From positions 1 through 40,264 of the forward strand of contig JMRP01000025.1 in assembly GCA_000708525.1 (NCBI GenBank): a DNA stretch of 40,264 nucleotides, read 5' to 3'. Source of the stretch: Cyanobium sp. CACIAM 14 (GTDB lineage Bacteria > Cyanobacteriota > Cyanobacteriia > PCC-6307 > Cyanobiaceae). A program made the translations under genes and the position numbers. Below, one piece after another: positions 25,370 through 34,239 of this stretch; the first letter of the stretch is position 1, and each line of letters starts with the position of its first letter. Below the pieces are notes generated by a model. The model worked only from the letters and a program-made list of their open reading frames with translations, ran no database searches and was not told where the DNA came from.

Positions 25370-26301
25370 AAACGATCGTGATCGGCGGCGCCGGTTTCAT
25401 CGGTTCCGTCGTCAGCCAGGCCCTTCAGGCGGCAGGCCGCGATGTGACCATCATCGGCCGTCGTCCGCCAGGGGAGCAGCGCTCCGTACCCGGCTGCAGC
25501 TACTGCTGCGCCGACCTGGGCAACCGGGCCCAGATGGCAGAGATTCTCGAGGCCGACTGCGAAGTCATCGATCTCGCCTATGCCACGGTTCCCAAGACCA
25601 GCTTCGGCGATCCGCTCTTCGATCTGCTGGCCAACCTGCCGGCGAGCGTGGCCTTGCTGGAGGAGTCCATGGCGGCGAAGGTGCGCCGTCTGCTGATCGT
25701 CTCCTCCGGCGGCACGGTATACGGCCGCTCCCAGTCCCTGCCCATGGCCGAGACCCATCCCACCGCCCCCGTCAGCCCCTACGGCATCACCAAACTCACC
25801 ATCGATCACTACGCCCTGATGTTTCACCACACCCGCGGACTGCCGGTGGTCGTGGTGCGACCGGCCAATGCCTATGGGGTGATGCAGCGCGCGAGGACCG
25901 GCCAGGGATTCCTCGCGGCCGCCATCGATGCGATCGTTTCAGGGCGCTCCATCGAGATCTACGGACCCGAGGGCACGATCCGCGATTACATCCATGTCGA
26001 TGATGTGGCCCGTGGCATCGTCGCGGCCCTGGAGTACGGCCAGGATGGCGAGATCTACAATCTTGGCACCGGCATCGGCACCAGCAATCTCGAGGCCCTG
26101 GCCCTGCTGCGCCCCCTGGCCCGCCAGGCTGGCCGGGCCGTCACGGTGAACCACCTCCCACAGCGACGCTTCGATGTCGAAGCCAACGTGCTCGACAGCG
26201 CCAAGCTCATCGCCACATCCGGCTGGCGGCCCCAGGTGCCTCTGCAGCAGGGGCTGGCCCAGATGTGGGACCATGCCCTGACGGCGTCCAGCTCCGTCTG
26301 A
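25366..26301 (+). CDS. NAD-dependent epimerase/dehydratase (extended SDR)
   Basis: A 311-residue nucleotide-sugar-modifying enzyme. The nucleotide-binding GGAGFIGS is at 7-14, with the catalytic serine in LIVSSGGTVYG (110-120) and Y139-x3-K143 in SPYGITK. The rest, including VVRPANAYG and DYIHVDDVARGI, matches GalE/UDP-glucuronate-epimerase-type SDRs. Translation begins at GTG 25366, inside the end of the preceding gene (GTGA overlap). The sequence is GC-rich again, like the core genome. It could supply a 4-epimerised or dehydrated sugar for the chain; which one cannot be told. Confidence 0.85.
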   Translation: MKTIVIGGAGFIGSVVSQALQAAGRDVTIIGRRPPGEQRSVPGCSYCCADLGNRAQMAEILEADCEVIDLAYATVPKTSFGDPLFDLLANLPASVALLEESMAAKVRRLLIVSSGGTVYGRSQSLPMAETHPTAPVSPYGITKLTIDHYALMFHHTRGLPVVVVRPANAYGVMQRARTGQGFLAAAIDAIVSGRSIEIYGPEGTIRDYIHVDDVARGIVAALEYGQDGEIYNLGTGIGTSNLEALALLRPLARQAGRAVTVNHLPQRRFDVEANVLDSAKLIATSGWRPQVPLQQGLAQMWDHALTASSSV

Positions 26302-26331
26302 CGACCCCTTACGCCCGTTCAATCCTGATCC

Positions 26332-27078
26332 ATGGGAATTCTTTCGCGGTTGCTGGATCTTCGCGGGCCGGCCTCGGCCCGATCCTGTTCCCTGGAGCCC
26401 TTCCAGAGTTCCGACAACCCGTCCGGCAATACGGGATCCACGGAGTTCGAGGTGGATGGCTGGGTCACCTCCGCGTTCGTCGCCCAGACCCTGGTGCTCC
26501 TAGTCGGTGTCCATCCGTTTCCGCTGCTGGAATTGATGCTGATGACGGCGACGGTCTGCCGTCTTCAGCCTCCACTGATCTTTGAGTGGGGCACCAATAT
26601 CGGGAAGTCGGCACGGCTCTTCCATGAAATCGCTCAGTATTTCCGTATCAAAACAACTGTCCACACCTGTGATCTTCCCGATGACGTCGACCATGTCGAG
26701 CACCCCCACGCCCAGCGCGGTGCGATGGTGCGCGGTCTCGAGGGTGGGCAGTTGCATCAGGGCGATGGTCTGACCACCTCCCTCGGGCTCTGGGAGCAGG
26801 CGGGCCGTCCCCCTTCACCCCTCTTCTTCCTGGACGGCGACCACAGCCACGCCAGCGTCCGGCGTGAGATCGACGGCATCCTGGCGGTCGTCCCGGATCC
26901 AGTCCTGCTGCTGCACGACACTTTCCTGCAGTCGTCGGATTCGGGCTACAACACCGGCCCCCGTCAGGCTGTCGAGGAGACGCTTGCGGCCCATCCGGGA
27001 CGCTTCCAGGCCGTGCACTTGGGCCTTAGTCTCCCGGGGATGTCGTTCCTCTATCCCTTCACGCCTCAGCGAGCCTAG
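26332..27078 (+). CDS. Class I SAM-dependent methyltransferase (Methyltransf_24/CmcI-like)
   Basis: A 248-residue protein. LIFEWGTNIGKSARLFHEI (82-100) is the SAM-binding region and PLFFLDGDHSHASVRREIDG (163-182) is the second diagnostic block, which in this family carries metal-binding acids and histidine. It is distantly related to the CmcI-like protein at 19558. The start is ATG at 26332, 30 bases after the epimerase stop, so it probably ends that operon. It is followed by more than 600 bases without a convincing gene. Confidence 0.72.
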   Translation: MGILSRLLDLRGPASARSCSLEPFQSSDNPSGNTGSTEFEVDGWVTSAFVAQTLVLLVGVHPFPLLELMLMTATVCRLQPPLIFEWGTNIGKSARLFHEIAQYFRIKTTVHTCDLPDDVDHVEHPHAQRGAMVRGLEGGQLHQGDGLTTSLGLWEQAGRPPSPLFFLDGDHSHASVRREIDGILAVVPDPVLLLHDTFLQSSDSGYNTGPRQAVEETLAAHPGRFQAVHLGLSLPGMSFLYPFTPQRA

Positions 27079-27304
27079 ACTCGCTCACATGTCCCTTCAG
27101 GCTTTGTCGAGAGGATGGACATGGATCTTCTCCACCACGACGGTGGGTGGCTTGGCGCCAGGAAATGTAGAGCTTGTCAAGTTATGGGAAGCCCTGCGTC
27201 TACTGCTGCTCCTCTAAGGTCTGCCGGACCACAGATTGAGCCAGCCGCCGATCATGGGGTTTCCGGGGACCTGAGGAACCAGCCTGGCCTCCTTTAGGCA
27301 GGGT

Positions 27305-27390
27305 CTGGACATCTGACAGTGCGGAAATCGCCATCACTGCAGGGACATGAGTCTCAGCCGGTGGCCTGGCCGATGCCCTGGGTTATCCAG
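27305..27390. repeat. Dispersed repeat element, copy B
   Basis: Related to copy A at 21321-21410. It has CTGGACA at the left end (27305-27311), AGGGACATGAGTCTCA at 27341-27356 (15 of 16 bases match copy A) and GGTTATCCAG at the right end (27381-27390). The last 34 bases align without gaps, 20 of 34 identical. The terminal inverted repeat is less perfect than in copy A. Confidence 0.5.
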
Positions 27391-27735
27391 GGCTTCCGTA
27401 GGAAGAGGCTGGACCGGTTTTTCAGGAGGTGACGCAATGAAGCTTGCATCTTTAGCAGACCTCCATCAGGTTATGCTCCGTGACTTCCCCTACGCCTTGA
27501 GGGACCGCCAGTCCCAGCCTTGGGTATCATGCTCAAATGCTGATGAGTCTCATGGTTCTACACTGTTTAGCTCTTCCATCGCAATTGCTTTATGGGTGCC
27601 TTGCGACATGCTGGTCTTCCCAGGCGACGAAGAAGACTAAGGAAGCCCCCTTGACGCAATTGAGGCATCTAGGGCACCACTACATGGCAGATTAGTTGTT
27701 GAGATGGCTTTGCAGCTATCTTCTATCCCCAACTC

Positions 27736-27740
27736 AAGGA
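27736..27740 (+). promoter_or_regulatory. Ribosome binding site supporting the acyltransferase start
   Basis: AAGGA, 12 bases before the ATG at 27753. It favours this ATG over the TTG at 27696 in the same frame. Confidence 0.4.
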
Positions 27741-27752
27741 TATTCAAATCTC

Positions 27753-28979
27753 ATGCTCTCCGATCGCGAAGCAGGCGATGTAGCCCTGGAACAAGGTGCT
27801 AGCCGTAGGAAAAATCCTCAGCACTATCAGTACATTGATACTCTAAGGGGCATCGCGATATTTGGTGTGATTGCAGTTCATGTGGCTGGGGTTGCTCCTG
27901 GCTTTGTGGGAGTGGCCAGGACCATAGTAGATCAAGGAGCTAGAGGTGTTCAGCTTTTTTTCGTCGCAAGTGCCCTTACACTCTCGCTCTCATGGGAAAA
28001 GAGGAGAGATGGGATAATACCTTTCTACATCCGGAGGTTATTTCGCATCGCTCCTCTCTTCTGGATCTTCATCGCGGTTTTCCTGCTTGTCAACGGCTTT
28101 GGGCCTAGATACTTTGCACCGAATGGCATCACCCTGAACTTTGTGATTCAAACCATCTTTTTCGTTCATGGGTGGGCTCCCGAGACCATCACCAGTGTCG
28201 TCCCTGGTTCATGGTCAATTGCAGATGAAATGATCTTCTATCTGATCTTCCCGGCGGTTATTCTCTTTTGTCGATCACTAAGACTCTCGTTGATGGCGCT
28301 TTTCGCTTCATTGTATCTTGCGCGCTTTAGCTATGATTATGTATGGGCAAGGCGGGCTGAATTATGGCCTCACGTTTCTGATGGCCTGATGTCTACGTTT
28401 CTCAATTTATGGCTTCCAAGTCAACTTCCAGTCTTCATGGTAGGCATTTGCCTCTACCACATCGTCAGGAAGAGGGTCGGCCATCGGATGAAAGCTCAAT
28501 CTGCTACCATAATCGTCTACGCCTCAATAGGGATATTGACTATTCTTCCTTTCGCTTGGACCGTGCTATATATTAAGTCCAATTACCTTCTTAGCAACTA
28601 TGTCATCTACGGGATTGCTTTTGCCCTGCTTGCCTTTGGGCTGAGCAATGGTGGAGGTAAAATATTAAACAACAGGTTCTTTCGCTTCTTGGGCGTAATC
28701 AGCTACGGTTCTTGCCTTTGGCATTTTGCAATTCTAGCATTTATGGCTAAACCTGCTTTTCAATTCCTGATGGCTCCATATAGCTTTCTTTTGGCGAGGT
28801 TCGGCCTGGGAGGCGGGGGCGCTCCAGTTCTTCAGGTCTTACAATTCTTCCTCGCTTTCGTGAATATTCTAGCAATAACAATTCCGCTATCTCTCTTTGC
28901 TTACAAGTATGTTGAGGCTCCAATGATAAGCTTTGGGAGAAGGCTGGCGTCCAGCAGAGTATTCATAAGGGCTGGATAG
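27753..28979 (+). CDS. Membrane acyltransferase 3 family protein (OafA-like)
   Basis: A 408-residue integral membrane protein with about ten hydrophobic segments. Family members O-acylate (often O-acetylate) surface polysaccharides. The N-terminal block YIDTLRGIAIFGVIAVHVAG carries the conserved R and H, and FYIRRLFRIAPLFW and GSWSIADEMIFYLIFP match the later conserved motifs. The frame extends to TTG 27696, but the ATG at 27753 has AAGGA upstream and is close to the first conserved segment. The gene is AT-rich compared with both neighbours, suggesting independent transfer. Confidence 0.87.
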   Translation: MLSDREAGDVALEQGASRRKNPQHYQYIDTLRGIAIFGVIAVHVAGVAPGFVGVARTIVDQGARGVQLFFVASALTLSLSWEKRRDGIIPFYIRRLFRIAPLFWIFIAVFLLVNGFGPRYFAPNGITLNFVIQTIFFVHGWAPETITSVVPGSWSIADEMIFYLIFPAVILFCRSLRLSLMALFASLYLARFSYDYVWARRAELWPHVSDGLMSTFLNLWLPSQLPVFMVGICLYHIVRKRVGHRMKAQSATIIVYASIGILTILPFAWTVLYIKSNYLLSNYVIYGIAFALLAFGLSNGGGKILNNRFFRFLGVISYGSCLWHFAILAFMAKPAFQFLMAPYSFLLARFGLGGGGAPVLQVLQFFLAFVNILAITIPLSLFAYKYVEAPMISFGRRLASSRVFIRAG

Positions 28980-29077
28980 GGCGTGACCTCTATGCTTTCG
29001 GCTCCATGCCATGAGCCTGCCATTGGTGAGCAATACGTTTCTGAGCCAGAGCACCCGGCTTCACCGCTCTCCCGCCC

Positions 29078-30376
29078 ATGAAGATCCTCCACACGGTCGA
29101 GTCCTATCTGCCGGCACGCCATGGGATGTCGGAGGTGGTGCGGCAGATCTCCGAGCGGCTGGTGGCCCGGGGCCACGAGGTCACCGTGGCCACCCGCAGC
29201 GACCCGGCACGCACCAGCGACACCATCGAGGGGGTGAAGGTCAGGGATTTCGACGTCCATGGAAAGAGTGCGGTGGGTGTCTGGGGGGACGTTTCCGGCT
29301 ATCAGCGTTTCCTGCTCGGCTCCAATGTGGATGTGATCGTCAATTTCGCGGCGCAGCAGTGGGCCACGGACCTGATGCTGCCGCTGCTGCCCCAGATCAA
29401 AGCCCGCAAGGTGTTCGTCCCCACGGGTTTTTCCGCCCTCGGCGATCCCACCTTCGCGGCCTACTTCGCCGCCATGGGCGACTGGATGCGCAGCTACGAT
29501 GCCTGCATCTTCCTCTCGGACGCCTACCGTGACATCGACTTCGCCCGCAGGGAGGGGGTGGAGCGGATCGCCATCATTCCCAACGGCGCTGCGGCCGAGG
29601 AGTTTGACTGCCCCCGGGATCCCGGCCTGCGGGCCCGGCTCGGCATCCCGGAGGATCATTTCCTGGTCCTGCATGTCTCCGGTTACCTGTCGGTGGCCAA
29701 GGGGCAGGCCGAGGCGCTCGAGATCTTCTCGGGCTCCCAGCTGCAGGACGCCACTCTGCTTTTGGTCAGTCCCGATTTCGCCCAGTCCCTGGCTCGTTCC
29801 CTGACGCCGCGCCAGCTTGCCCGGGGGCTTTACCACCTGCTGCGGGGCAAGGGGCTGCGGGCCCTGGCCTTTCCCACTCAGCTACAGGTGATGAAGCGCC
29901 TGCGCCGCCGCCGCAACCGGTCGGCGCGACGCCAGGTGCTGGGCCATGCCCTCTCAAGGGAGGACACGGTGAGCGCGTTTCTCGAGGCCGACCTGCTGCT
30001 GTTCCCGTCCTGGATCGAGTGCTCCCCCCTGGTGCTGTTCGAGGCCGCTGCCTCGCGTACACCCTTTCTTGTCACCGATGTCGGCAACGCCGCTGAGATC
30101 ATCCGCTGGACCGGGGGAGGCCGGCTTCTCCCTGGTGCTCCAAGCGGGGATCGGGAGGGCAGCATTCATGCCGACATCCGGGGCGGTTCCGCTCTCCTCG
30201 ACGCGGTCCATGCCGATGCCGCTGGTCGTTCCCAGATGGCGGAGCAGGCCCAGATGGCCTGGCGGCAGCACTTCACCTGGGAGCGGATCGCCGATCAGTA
30301 CGAGCAGCTTTATCGACGGCTTATGGAAGGATCCCCGATCGCCGGTCAGTTCCCCCCGCCGCCAGTGCTGCAATGA
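29078..30376 (+). CDS. Family 4 glycosyltransferase
   Basis: A 432-residue GT-B fold enzyme, retaining type. The N-terminal domain begins MKILHTVESYLPARHGMSE, a typical GT4 start with the glycine-containing loop. The donor-binding half has HVSGYLSVAKGQAEALEIF (199-217) and the E-x7-E motif E314-E322 in SWIECSPLVLFEAAAS. An arginine-rich stretch (about 272-286) could touch the membrane or lipid-linked acceptor. GC-rich. It overlaps the next gene by four bases. The specific sugar is unknown. Confidence 0.87.
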   Translation: MKILHTVESYLPARHGMSEVVRQISERLVARGHEVTVATRSDPARTSDTIEGVKVRDFDVHGKSAVGVWGDVSGYQRFLLGSNVDVIVNFAAQQWATDLMLPLLPQIKARKVFVPTGFSALGDPTFAAYFAAMGDWMRSYDACIFLSDAYRDIDFARREGVERIAIIPNGAAAEEFDCPRDPGLRARLGIPEDHFLVLHVSGYLSVAKGQAEALEIFSGSQLQDATLLLVSPDFAQSLARSLTPRQLARGLYHLLRGKGLRALAFPTQLQVMKRLRRRRNRSARRQVLGHALSREDTVSAFLEADLLLFPSWIECSPLVLFEAAASRTPFLVTDVGNAAEIIRWTGGGRLLPGAPSGDREGSIHADIRGGSALLDAVHADAAGRSQMAEQAQMAWRQHFTWERIADQYEQLYRRLMEGSPIAGQFPPPPVLQ

Positions 30377-31275
30377 GTCTGCTCACCCTCATCTTCTCCA
30401 AGGACCGTCCTCTTCAACTTCACGCGACTTTGGCATCGTTCGCTCTCCACTGTGCTGAGGCGGCAGGGACCCCGGTGGTTGTGTTGTACCACGCCAGCTC
30501 TGAGGCGTTCTCCCGCGCTTATGGGCAGCTTCGCGAGGACTTCTTTGGACGGCTGCAGATCACCTGGGTGGAGGAGCGCTCCTTTCGGCGGGATCTGTTG
30601 GCCTCTCTTCAGGAATCCCCTACCGCTTCCCGCTGGCGTAGAGTTCTCGATCGGTTGCGCCTGAGATCCCGCCCCCTCCGCAGCGAGCATCTGTTGTTCC
30701 TTGTGGATGACAATATCTTCGTGCGCCCCTTTTCGTTGCGATTGATCGTTGAGATGCTGGATCAGCAGCCTTCGGCGGTCGGCTTCTCGCTTCGCGTGGG
30801 CCGTAACACCACGACGTGTTATTCAATGCGCTGCGCGCAGCCCCTGCCGGACTTCCAGCCCGTTGTTGGCGGTTTGCGTTTTCGCTGGGTGGGCGAGACG
30901 GGAGACTTCGGCTACCCGATTGAGGTGTCCAGTTCCGTGTATCGCCTCGCCGACCTGATCGGCTTGCTGCGGACTCTTCCCTACACCAACCCCAACCGCC
31001 TTGAGCAGGTGCTCTCCTCCTCCAGTTCCCTCTTTGCCCTGAGCAAGCCTGACCTGCTTTGCTTCGAGCAGTCGGTGGCCTTCTGCGCGCCGATCAACAA
31101 GGTGCAGACGGTCTTCGATAATCGTGCCGGAGAACTCACCGCCTATTCAGCCGAGGAGCTCAACTGCCGCTTTCTTGATGGCATGCGAGTGAATGTGGCG
31201 GCCCTTGATGGGTTCGTGCCTATGGCAGCCCATCAGGAGATCAGTCTTCCCCTAATTCCCTTTGTCGACAGTTGA
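30373..31275 (+). CDS. Glycosyltransferase-like protein (GT-A type, tentative)
   Basis: A 300-residue protein. It begins LLTLIFSKDRPLQLHATLASF (3-23), the form seen in a group of GT-A-like proteins, and has a VDDN cluster at 111-114 (LFLVDDNIF) that could be the DxD metal site. No standard GT2 signature follows, so the assignment is tentative. It overlaps the GT4 gene upstream (ATGA), and its stop shares a base with the ATG of the GT2 downstream (TGATG), so the three genes form an operon. Confidence 0.65.
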   Translation: MSLLTLIFSKDRPLQLHATLASFALHCAEAAGTPVVVLYHASSEAFSRAYGQLREDFFGRLQITWVEERSFRRDLLASLQESPTASRWRRVLDRLRLRSRPLRSEHLLFLVDDNIFVRPFSLRLIVEMLDQQPSAVGFSLRVGRNTTTCYSMRCAQPLPDFQPVVGGLRFRWVGETGDFGYPIEVSSSVYRLADLIGLLRTLPYTNPNRLEQVLSSSSSLFALSKPDLLCFEQSVAFCAPINKVQTVFDNRAGELTAYSAEELNCRFLDGMRVNVAALDGFVPMAAHQEISLPLIPFVDS

Positions 31276-32090
31276 TGCTGAGGATCATTGTCCTGATCAG
31301 CATGAAATGGGATTCTCCGAAGGTGGCGGCGTTGAGGGCCATACGCAGTACTGCGGCAAGCCTGTTGCCGTCCGATGCCATCATATTAAGGGTCGACGGT
31401 GGCAATCTTCCAGAGCCTCAACCCTTCCATCGGGCGGCATCTCCAGTCCGACTGCTTGTGCGTACCGATCCAATTTGTTCCGGCCTTGCCTATGGCCTCA
31501 ATAGCTTGCTAGACGAAGTCTTGGAAGATCCCGCATGGGATCTCATTGCCAGGATGGATGCAGATGATGAATCGCTTCCTGGCCGGATGCAGGTTCAGCG
31601 TGAGTATTTTGAGTCGCACCCTGAGTTGGATATCCTCGGCACGGCATGTCATGAGTTGGATGAGTATGGCAACTATCTACAGCTAAAACGTATGCCTCTC
31701 AGCCATGGGGATATCATTCGCGCAATGCCTAGGCGCAACCCTCTCAACCATCCCACTGTGATGATCCGCCGTCGTGTGTTTGATTCAGGTCTTCGCTATC
31801 GAAAAGATGTCCGTCGCACAGAAGACTACCATTTGTGGATATCAGCTGCCAGTCAAGGGTTTGTCTTTGCCAACTTATCTGAGCCATTGCTAAACTTCTG
31901 TAGAAATGATCAATTCTTTCGTCGTCGTGGCGGGTTTCGCCAAGCCTGCGCGGATTTGAATGTGAGGCTTCGTGCCATGAGGGAGTTGCACTTGTTTAAT
32001 CCACTCAACATTTCTTTAGCCTTTTTTGCTTTTCTTCTTAGAATGCTGCCTGGCCGGGCTCAGCGGTGGTTTTATCTGATATTGCGATGA
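31275..32090 (+). CDS. Family 2 glycosyltransferase (intact paralogue)
   Basis: A 271-residue GT2-type enzyme. Its first 90 residues are divergent (MLRIIVLISMKWDSPKV) but the metal-binding ARMDADDES (92-100) and the acceptor-side TEDYHLWISAA are standard. The ATG at 31275 overlaps the stop of the upstream gene; a TTG three bases earlier is possible. A duplicated, broken version lies at 33441-34230, with most residues from ARMDADDES to the C-terminus identical or similar. It ends 20 bases before the convergent methyltransferase. AT-richer than the two preceding genes. Confidence 0.85.
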   Translation: MLRIIVLISMKWDSPKVAALRAIRSTAASLLPSDAIILRVDGGNLPEPQPFHRAASPVRLLVRTDPICSGLAYGLNSLLDEVLEDPAWDLIARMDADDESLPGRMQVQREYFESHPELDILGTACHELDEYGNYLQLKRMPLSHGDIIRAMPRRNPLNHPTVMIRRRVFDSGLRYRKDVRRTEDYHLWISAASQGFVFANLSEPLLNFCRNDQFFRRRGGFRQACADLNVRLRAMRELHLFNPLNISLAFFAFLLRMLPGRAQRWFYLILR

Positions 32091-32110
32091 TATAAGCCAG
32101 CAATGAATTT

Positions 32111-32986
32111 CTAAATTGCAAAGCTCATGTTTTGCTCAGGCTTCTTGATGGAAACTGTAATCCAGTTTTGTTCCTCGGAGGTGGTAATTTGGACTTCGGC
32201 ATTGGCCGGTAGCTCCTCGTCAATAAAGTGCTTCTCATTTTTGTTCCATACGGCAAGCCTGCCATTCTCTTCGCATAAATTCCATTGATGGAGGCCAGTA
32301 TAGTTTTCAGACACCGCTACGTTGATGTGATGGCCAAGGAGAACACTGCCAGTGGGCTTGATCAACTCATACATCTGCTGGATTGCTGAAACTGGATCGT
32401 AGCAATGGTCAAGACAGTTGTTGGCATAAGCGAAATGAAAGTGCTCAGGAGCAAATTCATCCAGTATGCTTTCCGCGTCGCATTGAATAACGGGAAATCT
32501 TGAAACTACTCCAAAGTCCTTGAAGATGGCTGCAAATGCATTTGCGAGTGCGTCGGTAGGCACGATCGTGATGACTTTTCCAGGCACTCCTTCACTGCCT
32601 AGAGCTGCCATGGCACCGGCCCCTACTTCCAGGCATAGAATCTCTGTGTCCGTAAAGTGACTAATAAAAGTGGGAAACTGAAAACTAAAGCTTGAGCCCA
32701 GTCTTAGCTTGTAGGAGTCGGCCCAGCTCCATCCATCAAGGGCTACTGATAGATACCAAAACCTCAACTCATCGATGAGTCCTTGCTGCCATTGCCTGTA
32801 GGCATCTGTTGAGATGTCTTTGGGAGGAGGTATGAACTCATGCGCGATCTGCTCGCATCTACGCTCAATGGCCTTCCTGTACACATCGTCAGACTCCTGA
32901 GTAACTGCCTCTGAGCCATGTGCTGTCGAGATGCCAAGAGCTTTGGCGGCTATTCTCTTGATGACAGACTTTAAACTCTGAGTCAC
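32111..32986 (-). CDS. Class I SAM-dependent methyltransferase (tentative)
   Basis: A 291-residue protein on the minus strand. LCLEVGAGAMAALG (117-130) resembles a SAM-binding motif I, and YANNCLDHCYDPVSAIQQMYELI (residues about 188-210) resembles the post-motif II region with the usual asparagine-aspartate variant. It appears to begin at GTG 32986, preceded by AGGTGA about nine bases upstream. Substrate unknown. It lies between the two GT2 paralogues, facing the opposite way, as if inserted by a rearrangement. Confidence 0.68.
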   Translation of the reverse strand: MTQSLKSVIKRIAAKALGISTAHGSEAVTQESDDVYRKAIERRCEQIAHEFIPPPKDISTDAYRQWQQGLIDELRFWYLSVALDGWSWADSYKLRLGSSFSFQFPTFISHFTDTEILCLEVGAGAMAALGSEGVPGKVITIVPTDALANAFAAIFKDFGVVSRFPVIQCDAESILDEFAPEHFHFAYANNCLDHCYDPVSAIQQMYELIKPTGSVLLGHHINVAVSENYTGLHQWNLCEENGRLAVWNKNEKHFIDEELPANAEVQITTSEEQNWITVSIKKPEQNMSFAI

Positions 32987-33440
32987 GTGTGGTCACCTGG
33001 CTTCAACAACAATATTTTAGCATGCCTCGATATGGACCGTCTCCGCTTTATGCAAGTGGGCTGGTGCCAATGAGCTGGAGTTGGCGATACGCCCATCTGC
33101 CCCTTGGTTGAATGTAGGGCGGCGGCTCTCTGGCTCCAGAAGTATTTCCAGCGCCTTTCTCTTGCCTTTGGCTATGCCCCTCACGTAGCTGAAGCTTCGA
33201 ACTCTTCAATCTTCAGGAGCCGGCCACTCGGAGCTTTTGACTACATGATCTTCCGTTCGCGCAGTTGGGTTGGGTGATTAAGTGGAGCAGAGTGGAAACG
33301 GTGCCATTCTGATCATCCCAGGTGAGGCTTCGGTAATGGGATCTTTGGTGCTTCCTTTCCCTCTCGTCCCCTGAGGAGTTCGAGCCTCCCCTGACGCGGG
33401 TTTCCCCGCAAAGTCCATATCCATCGCCATCCTGCGCTGC
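32987..33440. other. Gene-free, decayed segment upstream of the GT2 pseudogene
   Basis: About 450 bases. One plus-strand frame is open for 67 codons (33074-33277) but has no start codon at its head and no motif I recognise; it could be the tail of a lost gene. The end of the segment (about 33417-33440) translates like the N-terminus of the GT2 paralogue. No RNA gene or repeat was found. Confidence 0.4.
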
Positions 33441-34230
33441 ATGAAGGGCGACACTCTACAGTCCCTGGCACTGCAAGCCATCCGCCGCACCTGCTCCAGA
33501 CATTCCGCTGCCGAGGTGGTCCACACCTGCTCCAAGATGGTGGAGTCCTTCAGTATTTCAGGCTGTACGAGCTGTTGTTTTTCCCGCCAGGCTGGTGGTG
33601 TGGCCAGTTGGCGGAAGGCCAGGAACTGGCCCACGGCCTCAACCAGCTCCTGGAGTAGGCGTTGCGGGATTAGACATGGCCTTGCTCGCCCGCATGGATG
33701 CCGACGACGAATCCCTGCCTGGACGGATGGCTTGCCAGAGGCAATTCATGCTCGACCATCTTGAGGTCGATATCCTGGGCACGGCTTGCCATGAGATCGA
33801 TGAGCATGGCACCTATCTTCAACTCAAGACGATGCCATTGACCCATCGCCGGATCGTGGACACACTGCCCCGCAGCAATCCTCTGAATCACCCCACGGTG
33901 ATGCTGCGACGCCGTGTCTTTGAATCTGGTCTCCGATACCGAGAAGACGTGAGGCGGACTGAGGACTACCACCTCTGGATATCGGCTGCACGCAGGGGGT
34001 TCGTGTTCGCCAATCTCGAGGAGCCCCTGTTGAACTTCCGTCGCGATTCCACGTTTTTCCAGCGTCGGGGAGGATGGCGCCAGGCTTGTGCGGACTTGCA
34101 TGTGCGCTTCAGGGCGATGGTGGAGCTTCGACTCTTCTCACCAATCAATCTTCTGTGGGCCCTCGCTGCCTTCGGTTTGCGGATCATGCCGGCTACTGTG
34201 CAGCAGTGGCTTTACCTTCGGTTGCGCTGA
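33441..34230 (+). pseudogene. Frameshifted duplicate of the GT2 glycosyltransferase at 31275
   Basis: The segment matches the intact paralogue in several frames. From 33441, MKGDTLQSLALQAIRRT aligns with the paralogue's MKWDSPKVAALRAIRST. LAHGLNQLLE then appears in another frame and is followed by in-frame TAG codons. From 33676, MALLARMDADDES through to the stop at 34230 is an uninterrupted frame of 184 residues matching the C-terminal two thirds. At least two frameshifts are needed to rebuild the protein. The surviving frame keeps the DxD region but lacks the N-terminal nucleotide-binding half, so it is probably inactive. It ends nine bases from the convergent galE. Confidence 0.75.
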
Positions 34231-34239
34231 GCGGCACCC

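Larger units (their letters stand above)
27079..27752. other. Gene-free segment with repeat copy B
   Basis: About 670 bases. A plus-strand frame (27347-27640) is open, but its product (97 residues) matches no family I know and it overlaps the repeat at 27305-27390. The palindrome ATGAGTCTCAT at 27543-27553 echoes the interior of the repeat. The end of the segment carries the ribosome binding site of the acyltransferase. It looks like degraded DNA. Confidence 0.4.

Noticed and set aside
27347-27640. A plus-strand open frame of 97 codons
   Set aside because: It overlaps the dispersed repeat and resembles no family; a possible transposase remnant was considered, but no transposase motif could be seen.
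33074-33277. A 67-codon open stretch before the GT2 pseudogene
   Set aside because: No start codon at its head and no recognisable similarity; mentioned only as possible debris.
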